The position numbers and the translations under genes were made by a program. This document shows positions 15,740-22,587 of a stretch of 41,869 bases of DNA, piece by piece; position 1 is the first letter of the stretch, and every line of letters begins with the position of its first letter. The DNA is from Collinsella aerofaciens (lineage in GTDB: Bacteria; Actinomycetota; Coriobacteriia; Coriobacteriales; Coriobacteriaceae), in contig NZ_JAQLFL010000013.1 of NCBI RefSeq assembly GCF_028206995.1, forward strand, positions 1 through 41,869, given 5' to 3'. The notes under the pieces are model-generated. The model made no database searches. It was not told where the DNA came from and saw only the letters and a program-made list of their open reading frames with translations.

Positions 15740-16658
15740 AAAGGAGGCCGTTGTCCTGGAGGACCTTCTTAATCGCCTCGACGTTCTCACCGGTCATGGC
15801 CTTCACCGGGCGCGGCATGGTCGGGCTGTCGAAGATGCCCATGAGGTTCATAGCGGTCTTGAAGGCGCCGACGCCACCGGCATAGCCCTGGACGCCCGAG
15901 GTGACATCCCAGATGTGGGAGATCTCATTGAGACGATCCTGCTCGGCCTTGACGGTAGCCCAGTCACCAGCCTGAGCGGCCTTCCACTGACGCACGTAGC
16001 CCTCGGGCTCAACGTTGGCGAGACCCGGGACGGAACCGTCGGCGCCACCAAGGTAGGCGCCGTCGACAACAACCTCGTGACCGGTGAGAATGCTCATCGG
16101 ATGGCCGTTCTTCTCGTTCTCCTGAACGAGGTAGCGGAACGAGATGTCATCACCCGAGGAATCCTTGACGCCGGCCAGAACGCCCTCGGCACCGAGCTTG
16201 GCAAGGAGCTTCCAAGGGAGCTTGGTGTGGACACACACGGGGATGTCGTAGGCGAAGATGGGCAGGTCGAGTTCCTCATGCAGGATGCGGAAGTGCTCCT
16301 CGACCTCGGTCATGCCCTGCAGGGCATAGAACGGGCAGGTGGCGACAAGCGCATCGGCGCCCAGCTCCTGAGCGACCTTACCGTGCTCGATCATGCGCTC
16401 GGTCTCGGTGTCGATGATGCCGACCAGAACGGGAACGCGGTGGTCGACGATACGGACGGCCTCGGCGATGATCTGACGGCGACGCTCGTCGGTGGAGAAG
16501 ACGACCTCGCCCGAGGAGCCCAGGAAGAACAAGCCATCGACGCCGGCATCGATCATGCGGTTGATGCTGCGCTCAAAGGAGGCAACATCGAGCTGGTGGT
16601 CTTCGGTATCGGGAACAACGACGGGAGGGATAACGCCGGTGAATTTCTGAGTTGCCAC
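15738..16658 (-). CDS. nanA: N-acetylneuraminate lyase, DHDPS/NAL family
   Basis: Class I aldolase expected to split sialic acid into ManNAc and pyruvate. At 306 residues it is normal for the family. The pyruvate-binding GSSGE is at 47-51, Tyr137 in YDIP, and the Schiff-base Lys165 in GVKDSSGD; these two positions match the numbering in E. coli NanA. Translation is taken to begin at GTG 16658 because AAGGAG lies 6 bp upstream and no better ATG exists. Other members of the family, such as dihydrodipicolinate synthase, share the motifs; the sat, ROK and nanE neighbours decide for NanA. Confidence 0.85.
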   Translation of the reverse strand: MATQKFTGVIPPVVVPDTEDHQLDVASFERSINRMIDAGVDGLFFLGSSGEVVFSTDERRRQIIAEAVRIVDHRVPVLVGIIDTETERMIEHGKVAQELGADALVATCPFYALQGMTEVEEHFRILHEELDLPIFAYDIPVCVHTKLPWKLLAKLGAEGVLAGVKDSSGDDISFRYLVQENEKNGHPMSILTGHEVVVDGAYLGGADGSVPGLANVEPEGYVRQWKAAQAGDWATVKAEQDRLNEISHIWDVTSGVQGYAGGVGAFKTAMNLMGIFDSPTMPRPVKAMTGENVEAIKKVLQDNGLL

Positions 16659-16726
16659 AAGAATCTCCTTAGTTGTCTGGCGGGCAGCCCTATGCCGCCC
16701 ACTCTTGTTGGCAGTGTCCAGGCCGT

Positions 16727-17578
16727 CTAGGCCAAAGAACACGGGTAGAACGTTTGGTTAAAGAAGTCGACGACTTCGTTTTCGAACGCATTGATGCGCT
16801 CGTGAGCGTATTTGGCATAGATGATATGCCTCCGGTCACACTCAAGACCGTTGAATACGGCAAACTGGCCCTTGGGGTCGCTCGCGGCATCCATGAGCGA
16901 TGTGCCCATGAGCACCGATCCGCGCACCCGAGACGACAGCGCCTCGAGACCGCCGGGAAGCGGATTGGCAACCGCCGTGCAAGCGAGGCCCCGCTCGTCC
17001 AGAGCAGAAACCGCCAGCGCGACACCGCCGCCAAGGCCCTCGCCCCACGCAAAGATGCGGTCGGGGTCCATGCCATCAAGATTGCGTGCCACCTTCGCCA
17101 GCGCGCAACCCCAACGGACGCGCTCGACAAAAGCGGGCGAAGAAATCCCCCGCTGCAGGTCGTCCGCACCAGCAACATCGTCATCCAGCGCGAGGACGGC
17201 ATACCCCATGGCGGCAAATCTCGTCATGTGATGCCAGCCGCGCACAGGCCGATCGATGTCGTGGAACATCAGGCACAACGGCACGCGCTCAGATACTCGG
17301 GCACGACCGACAGGCTCGATCAAACGAGCGTGAATCGCATCGTCACCGAGCTCAAAGGAGACCTCCGAGTAACGGGCGCAGGGGTTAACAAAGTCAATCG
17401 CCGTAATGGCCAGGCCTTGAATCTCAAGATTCGAAGCGCATGTCTCTAAATCAGAAACATCTGCTTGGACATCACCGCGCCAGTCCCGATATTCTGCGAG
17501 CCTTGACGAAACCGTTCCAGGAATTCCCACGAGCCCGGGGACAATCAGCTCGTCAACATTGCTCTCGCACTTAGACAT
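16727..17578 (-). CDS. CE7-like alpha/beta hydrolase lacking the nucleophile (pseudo-esterase)
   Basis: A 283-residue paralogue of the acetyl esterase encoded just upstream. Alignment by eye places its elbow GEGLGGG where the active copy has GASQGGG, so Gly181 (codon 17036-17038) replaces the catalytic Ser. The oxyanion region FHGY is also changed to FHDI. The Asp (230) and His (259) positions are kept, and the fold-determining segments remain readable. The ATG overlaps the upstream gene's stop by 8 bases (ATGTCTAA), implying coupled synthesis. It is open over its whole length, so it is not an obvious pseudogene. A structural or regulatory subunit is possible; acetyl esterase activity by the normal mechanism is not expected. 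Confidence 0.75.
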   Translation of the reverse strand: MSKCESNVDELIVPGLVGIPGTVSSRLAEYRDWRGDVQADVSDLETCASNLEIQGLAITAIDFVNPCARYSEVSFELGDDAIHARLIEPVGRARVSERVPLCLMFHDIDRPVRGWHHMTRFAAMGYAVLALDDDVAGADDLQRGISSPAFVERVRWGCALAKVARNLDGMDPDRIFAWGEGLGGGVALAVSALDERGLACTAVANPLPGGLEALSSRVRGSVLMGTSLMDAASDPKGQFAVFNGLECDRRHIIYAKYAHERINAFENEVVDFFNQTFYPCSLA

Positions 17579-18548
17579 GAGCCTCCCCTCCCTTGCAGAA
17601 AAACGGAATGATCAAATCGTCAAAATCCTGAATCTCCTCGTGGCCAAAGCCTTCAAAGAACTCATGACGCTTTTCGCAGGTCAGGTTGTTATAGACCGCA
17701 AACTGCGTCGCTGGCGGACAGACGATATCGGCTGTGCCGGTGCCAAACAGCACGGGGCATTTGACCATAGGGGCAAAGTTCTTGGAATCGAAGTACGCCA
17801 GCTTGGCATAGGCTTCGTCAATACGAGTCGAGTCCTCGTCAAACCAGCGAGACCAATAACGCAGGCCTTCATAAGCGATATCGTCGGCATCCAGATCCCA
17901 AACAAGGCGGAAATCCGACAGGAAGGGATAGAGGATGGCAGCGCGATTGATAAGCTCACTATTAAGCGCGCAGGTCGCAATGCCCAAACCGCCGCCCTGC
18001 GATGCGCCGTTCACAAATACGCGGGAAAGATCGATGCCCTCGAGCTCGCGAACAATACGGCACAGAATGCGGATATCCTGGTGCAAGCGGACATAGTAAA
18101 GATTGGCCGGGTCGCCGTCGATACCGGCGACGATATGCCCAGCAACCGTCGTGCCTTCAAATCCACCAATATCCTCGGAGGGGCCTCCTTGGCCGGGGCA
18201 GTCGAGGGCGATGAGTGCCATGCCCATGCCCGCAAACGACGCCTGCTCGAACCAGCTGCGGCTTGCACCCGGATAGCCGTGGAACTGTAGCACCAGCGGC
18301 ACGGGCTCGTCCGAAACCGGCTGGAGATACTTGGCATGCAGGCGTGCACCGCACATGCCGGTATACCAGAGGTCGAAAAACCGACAGGTCGCGGAATCCG
18401 CAACCGAAGCCGCCTCAATCGCATAGTCGAGCTCGACGGCGTCGGCCTCGGCCATGCGGTCCTTCCAAAAGAGATCGAAATCCGATGGACGGGGCATAGC
18501 GCCTCGATATTCACCAAATTGCTGTTGTAGCTCCTGAGCACTTGGCAT
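17571..18548 (-). CDS. acetyl esterase of the CE7 family (acetylxylan esterase/cephalosporin-C deacetylase type)
   Basis: Cytoplasmic alpha/beta hydrolase that removes O-acetyl groups from small sugars. Its 325 residues are the family norm. The triad is Ser183 in NGASQGGG, Asp274 in GTGTADIVCPP and His303 in GFGHEE, with Tyr92 (FHGY) at the oxyanion site. No signal peptide is seen. The ATG at 18548 lies 15 bp after AAAGG, which is rather far; a TTG 15 bp earlier sits too close to that site. Its place between a sialate-type transporter and nanA suggests it deacetylates O-acetylated sialic acids after uptake; CE7 genes occur in some other nan loci. The substrate is inferred. Confidence 0.85.
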   Translation of the reverse strand: MPSAQELQQQFGEYRGAMPRPSDFDLFWKDRMAEADAVELDYAIEAASVADSATCRFFDLWYTGMCGARLHAKYLQPVSDEPVPLVLQFHGYPGASRSWFEQASFAGMGMALIALDCPGQGGPSEDIGGFEGTTVAGHIVAGIDGDPANLYYVRLHQDIRILCRIVRELEGIDLSRVFVNGASQGGGLGIATCALNSELINRAAILYPFLSDFRLVWDLDADDIAYEGLRYWSRWFDEDSTRIDEAYAKLAYFDSKNFAPMVKCPVLFGTGTADIVCPPATQFAVYNNLTCEKRHEFFEGFGHEEIQDFDDLIIPFFCKGGEAHV

Positions 18549-18584
18549 GGCTCGTGAACCCAACCTTTCGAAATCGCAACGGAG

Positions 18585-18612
18585 GTGCGCCCGGCAAGGG
18601 AACCGGGCGCAC
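18585..18612 (-). terminator. intercistronic hairpin between satD and the esterase gene
   Basis: A perfect 10-bp GC-rich stem, GTGCGCCCGG with CCGGGCGCAC, closes an 8-nt loop. No T-run follows, so it more likely protects or processes the mRNA than terminates it. Confidence 0.5.
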
Positions 18613-18628
18613 GGGAGGGAAAGCGAGG

Positions 18629-19456
18629 CTACTCGCCGAGCTTGGGATGCAGCAGCGACGGCGCAGCGCCGAGCAGCATCTTGGTGTAGGGGTCCTGAGG
18701 GTGCTGGAAGACCTGCTTGGCCTCGCCCTGCTCGACGATCTTGCCGCCATTCATAACGATGATGTCGTCAGAGATATAGCGGACCGTCTGGATGTCATGG
18801 CTGATGAACACCATGGCCAGGCCGAGCTCCTTCTTAAGGTCGGTCAGCAGGTTCAGAATCTGCGCGCGGACCGAAACGTCCAGAGCCGAGGTGGGCTCGT
18901 CGGCGATGATGGCATCGGGGTTCAGCGACAGGGCGCGCGCAATTGCGACGCGCTGGCGCTGGCCGCCCGAAAGCTGGCCGGGAAGAACCTCGGCGGCGGA
19001 GCTGGGCAGACCGGTGAGCTCCAAGAGCTCCTTGACGCGCTTCTCCTGCTCGGCCTCGGTACCCAGGTTGTGGACGCGCATGGGGTCGAGCAGTTGCTCG
19101 CGAACGACCATGCGGGGATTGAGCGCCGTGGCCGGGTTCTGGAACACGACCGAGATGACGCGACCCATGTGGCGACGGTCCTCGGCGGTACGTTTGGTAA
19201 CGTCCTTGCCCTTAAAGTAGACCTTGCCGCTCGTGGGGGCCTGCAGGCCGCACATGACGTTGGCGGTGGTGGACTTTCCGCAACCGGACTCGCCGACGAT
19301 GCCGATGGTCTGTCCGGGCATGAGCTTAATCGTTACACCCTGGACGGCGTGAACCAGGTTGGGGTGCAGAATCGAGCCGGTACGGGTCCTAAAGGTGACG
19401 TGGACGTCATCAAGGAAGATGATCGGCTCGACGCCGTTGACTGCGGTCTCGCTCAT
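18629..19456 (-). CDS. satD: peptide/sialate-type ABC transporter ATPase
   Basis: ATPase of the DppF/OppF class, 275 residues. Walker A is GESGCGKS, the Q-loop FQNPATALNPRM, the signature LSGGQRQR and Walker B AIIADEPTSALD. It stops soon after the H-loop region and lacks the cysteine-bearing C-terminal extension present in OppD and OppF. Its ATG follows the satC stop without any gap. It works with the fused SatC ATPase as the second nucleotide-binding domain. The name follows the Haemophilus ducreyi sat system by gene content and nan context; a peptide substrate remains possible. Confidence 0.8.
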   Translation of the reverse strand: MSETAVNGVEPIIFLDDVHVTFRTRTGSILHPNLVHAVQGVTIKLMPGQTIGIVGESGCGKSTTANVMCGLQAPTSGKVYFKGKDVTKRTAEDRRHMGRVISVVFQNPATALNPRMVVREQLLDPMRVHNLGTEAEQEKRVKELLELTGLPSSAAEVLPGQLSGGQRQRVAIARALSLNPDAIIADEPTSALDVSVRAQILNLLTDLKKELGLAMVFISHDIQTVRYISDDIIVMNGGKIVEQGEAKQVFQHPQDPYTKMLLGAAPSLLHPKLGE

Positions 19457-21472
19457 CTACATCACCTCCGCGTGAGGGGTCAAACCATTTGCCTTGAGCA
19501 CCTCGTCGGGGAGCTCGGAATAGAAGTGCTCGGTGCCGGGCACGCGCTTGAAGACCGGACGGGTGTCCAGGCCAATGCGCGGATGGCTCGAGCGGGGTGC
19601 GAAGCGATCGCCCTTGGGGAAATCGCGCGGGCTCGGAACGGCGCCGGGCACCTGGTGCAGGCGGCCCGAACCGCTCTCGATGGACAGGACGGAACCCAGA
19701 AGGCCGCGGGTGTACTCGTGAATCGGGTTGGTGAGCAGCTCCTTGGTGGGCGCCTGCTCGATAACCTGGCCAGCGTACATAACCGTGATGTTATGAGCGA
19801 CCTCGGCGACCAGTGCCAGGTCGTGCGAAACGAAGATCATGGCAAAGCCGAGCTTGGCCTGAAGATCGTTAAGCAGCTTGATGACCTGCTTCTGGACGGT
19901 AACGTCCAGAGCGGTCGTGGGCTCGTCGCAGATGACCAGTTTGGGGTCGCGGGTAAGGGCCATAGCGATCAGAACGCGCTGACGCTGACCACCGGAAAGC
20001 TCATGCGGATAGCTCTCGAGCGTACGCTTGGGGTCGAGGCCCACGAGCTCCAGGAGCTCCTCGGCGCTACGGGTACCGCCGCGCTTGGTGAGCTGCTTCA
20101 TCTGGGCGGAAATGAGCATGGAGGGGTTGAGCGAGGACAGGGCGTCCTGATAGACCATGGCGATATCGGTACCGCGCAGGCCGAACCACTCCTTCTTGCT
20201 CATCTTGAGCAGGTCGCGGCCCTCCCAGAGAACCTCACCGGAAAGATGCTCGTCATCGTCGGTCAGGCCCATGATGGCCAGCGTGGTGATGGACTTACCG
20301 CAGCCGGACTCACCGACCAGGCCCATGGTCTGGCCAGGACGGACATCAAAGTTGACATGATCGACGACGTTGATATCACCGTGGTGCTCAAACTGGATGC
20401 AGAAATCACGGACCGAAAGGATCGGCTCAACGGACTCATCGGGCACATGGCGGTCGTTACGCTTGAGCTCGACATCGCGCAGGGCGCCAAGACGGGCGGA
20501 CAGGGACTGAGCCTGCTCCTTGTAAGCGCGAACGGGGTCGGAGACCAGCAGGTCGGCCTCGCGGCGCTTGGAGGAATCGGTCGGATCCAGGGCGGCGGAG
20601 GGAGCAGCGGCCATGGCGTCGGTAATGCCCTCGGAGAGGATGTTGAGCGCCAGGCAGGTGATCATGATAGCCAGACCCGGGAACAGCGCCTGCCACCAAC
20701 GGCCAGCGAGCACGCCACCGCGGGCGTCGGCGAGGATGTTGCCCCAGGTAGCGGTGGGCTCCTGGATACCAGCGCCGATAAAGGTCAGCGAGGCCTCGAA
20801 GATGATGGCGTCGGCGACCAGGGTAACGGTGAAGACCATGATCGGGGCGATGCAGTTACGCAGAACATGCTTGATCAAAATCCACGGAGCCTTGGCGCCG
20901 GAAACGATGACCGCGCGGACATAGTCCTCGCCGTACTCGGACACGATGTTGGCGCGCACGATACGGGCAATCTGCGGAGTGTACATAAAGCCAATGGCGA
21001 AGATGATCGACGGCACGGAATTGCCCAGGATGGAGACGAAGACGGCAGCGAGGGCGATGCCCGGGATGGACATGATGATGTCCAGGATGCGCATGATCGC
21101 CTCGGAAACGGACTTGCGCGAAACCGCCGCGAGGGCGCCCACGACCGAGCCGCAGACCAGAGCCATGGCAGTAGCACCGAAGCCGATGATCAGCGAGTAA
21201 CGGCCACCGTAAAGCATACGCGACAGGATGTCGCGGCCCTTATCGTCGGTACCGAAGATAAATCCATTGCCGGGAGCCTGGCGAGCAGTGAAAATCTCGA
21301 CCGGGCTATAGGGGGCAAGAAGGGGCGCCAGAATCGCGGTCAGGGCGACCAACACCAGCACGACGGCGGCAATCTTAGAAGACAGCGTCATCTTCTTCCA
21401 GCCACCGAGCTTGAGCCCCTTGGAGGCAGCCTTCTCGAGCTGCTCGGTTTGCTTCTCTCGAATCTTTACCAT
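19457..21472 (-). CDS. satC: fused ABC permease and ATPase (DppC-DppD type)
   Basis: A 671-residue fusion. Residues 1-290 are a DppC-type permease, with a first helix near 33-53, FGTDDKGRDILSRML, the EAA loop around RAVIVSGAKAPWILIKHV and a final helix near 265-285. A linker of about 60 polar residues follows. The ATPase domain is 350-640, with Walker A GESGCGKS (387-394), Q-loop YQDALSS, signature LSGGQRQR (492-499) and Walker B LVICDEP (512-518). The C-terminal tail keeps the shape of the oligopeptide-transporter tail, but CRFAPRC has become DRFAPRS, removing its cysteines. It lies between satB (3-bp gap) and satD (no gap). Confidence 0.88.
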   Translation of the reverse strand: MVKIREKQTEQLEKAASKGLKLGGWKKMTLSSKIAAVVLVLVALTAILAPLLAPYSPVEIFTARQAPGNGFIFGTDDKGRDILSRMLYGGRYSLIIGFGATAMALVCGSVVGALAAVSRKSVSEAIMRILDIIMSIPGIALAAVFVSILGNSVPSIIFAIGFMYTPQIARIVRANIVSEYGEDYVRAVIVSGAKAPWILIKHVLRNCIAPIMVFTVTLVADAIIFEASLTFIGAGIQEPTATWGNILADARGGVLAGRWWQALFPGLAIMITCLALNILSEGITDAMAAAPSAALDPTDSSKRREADLLVSDPVRAYKEQAQSLSARLGALRDVELKRNDRHVPDESVEPILSVRDFCIQFEHHGDINVVDHVNFDVRPGQTMGLVGESGCGKSITTLAIMGLTDDDEHLSGEVLWEGRDLLKMSKKEWFGLRGTDIAMVYQDALSSLNPSMLISAQMKQLTKRGGTRSAEELLELVGLDPKRTLESYPHELSGGQRQRVLIAMALTRDPKLVICDEPTTALDVTVQKQVIKLLNDLQAKLGFAMIFVSHDLALVAEVAHNITVMYAGQVIEQAPTKELLTNPIHEYTRGLLGSVLSIESGSGRLHQVPGAVPSPRDFPKGDRFAPRSSHPRIGLDTRPVFKRVPGTEHFYSELPDEVLKANGLTPHAEVM

Positions 21473-21475
21473 AAT

Positions 21476-22432
21476 CTACACCGTCCTGATGCGCGGGTTG
21501 ATGAGCAGGTAGAGCATGTCAACCACGATGTTGATGATGATGAAGGCAAGAGCAACGACGATGACGACGCCCTGAACCAGGTTCGCCTCGTTGCCCTGAA
21601 CGCCCTGCAGAATCGCAGTACCCATGCCGGGGAGGTTGAAGATGACCTCGATGACGACGGCGCCGCCCATAAGGTAACCGATCTTAAGACCGAGGGTGGT
21701 GACCGGGGTGATCAGCGCGTTGCGCAAAACGTTGATGCCGACGACGACCTTCTCGGGAACGCCGGCGCCACGGGCCATGCGGACGTAGTCCTTGTCGAGC
21801 TCCTCAACCATGGCCGTACGCACGATACGAGTCATCTGGCCCGTCAGCGGGAATGCCAGAGCGATAGCGGGCATGATCATACGTCCCAGATAGCCAGCCG
21901 GGTTGGTGGTGAAGTGAGGCAGAGCACCGGATGCCGGGAGCACCTTAAGGTAGGAAGAGAACAGCAGAATCAACAGAACGGCAAGCCAGAACGACGGGGT
22001 TGCCAAGCCGGCGATGGAAAAGACGCGGATCACTTGGTCCGGCCATTTATCGCGATACAGTGCCGCGATGACGCCGAGCAAAAACGAGACGACCGCGCCG
22101 ATGGCAAGACCGATGAAGGTCAGCTGCATCGTGACGGGCAGGGCCGTGGAGATGCGCTTGGCAACGGAGTTGCGAGCAGCACCATAGGTGCCCATGTCAC
22201 CATGGATCAGATCGCCCATGTAGCGCACGTAGCGCACGGGCCAGGGGTCGTCCAGACCATACTTCTCATGGTACTCGGCAACCGCCTCGGGCGAGGCACC
22301 GTCACCCAACGCCGTATAGGCGGGGTCGGTCTTGGAGAACGACATAAGGAAGAACACCAGGACGGTGACGCCCAATGCCATGATCGGCAGCGCCACGAGA
22401 CGCCTTCCAATCAAACGTAGAAAGTTGTTCAC
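21476..22432 (-). CDS. satB: ABC transporter permease, DppB type
   Basis: Inner-membrane permease of 318 residues with about six helices. The N-terminus NNFLRLIGRRLVALPIMALG, the long first external loop, and the EAA-type segment around YVRMARGAGVPEKVVVGINV fit the DppB family. The start is GTG 22432, supported by AAAGGGGAG 5 bp upstream. The permease half of SatC is its channel partner. A 155-bp gap with a palindrome and a hairpin separates it from satA. Confidence 0.88.
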   Translation of the reverse strand: MNNFLRLIGRRLVALPIMALGVTVLVFFLMSFSKTDPAYTALGDGASPEAVAEYHEKYGLDDPWPVRYVRYMGDLIHGDMGTYGAARNSVAKRISTALPVTMQLTFIGLAIGAVVSFLLGVIAALYRDKWPDQVIRVFSIAGLATPSFWLAVLLILLFSSYLKVLPASGALPHFTTNPAGYLGRMIMPAIALAFPLTGQMTRIVRTAMVEELDKDYVRMARGAGVPEKVVVGINVLRNALITPVTTLGLKIGYLMGGAVVIEVIFNLPGMGTAILQGVQGNEANLVQGVVIVVALAFIIINIVVDMLYLLINPRIRTV

Positions 22433-22472
22433 GTTCTCTCCCCTTTCTTTTGTCGGTAGGACCAACTGGTAT

Positions 22473-22490
22473 ATGAGTATGGATACTCAT
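22473..22490. promoter_or_regulatory. 8-bp inverted repeat between satA and satB
   Basis: ATGAGTAT and ATACTCAT are perfect inverted halves separated by GG. The size suits a dimeric regulator's operator or the base of a small hairpin. No promoter elements are clear next to it. Confidence 0.4.
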
Positions 22491-22493
22491 TAC

Positions 22494-22527
22494 AAGACCC
22501 GAGCGACTTCGAGGCCGCCCGGGTCTT
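22494..22527 (-). terminator. intercistronic hairpin downstream of satA
   Basis: AAGACCCG pairs with CGGGTCTT (8 bp) around an 18-nt loop. On the minus strand only TTGTAATG follows. It lies 60 bp after the satA stop, as in the opp operon, and could raise satA mRNA over satBCD. Confidence 0.5.
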
Positions 22528-22587
22528 TGTTTCAACTATGAGGACGTTGCCTTACGACCGACGCCCCACATATGACTCAAACGAGTC

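Noticed and set aside
16727..17578. Calling the second esterase a pseudogene
   Set aside because: The frame is intact, overlaps its neighbour in a coupled manner, and retains fold segments and two triad residues. Only the catalytic Ser and the oxyanion residue are changed.
18542..22420. A plus-strand open frame of 1292 codons antisense to satB, satC and satD
   Set aside because: It is in codon register with three sense genes that share one frame and avoid TTA, CTA and TCA, the only sense codons giving antisense stops. Its product is low-complexity, and the sense genes have clear motifs.
22473..22490. Intrinsic terminator
   Set aside because: The stem is AT-rich with a 2-nt centre and no T-run follows; an operator or simple palindrome is more likely.
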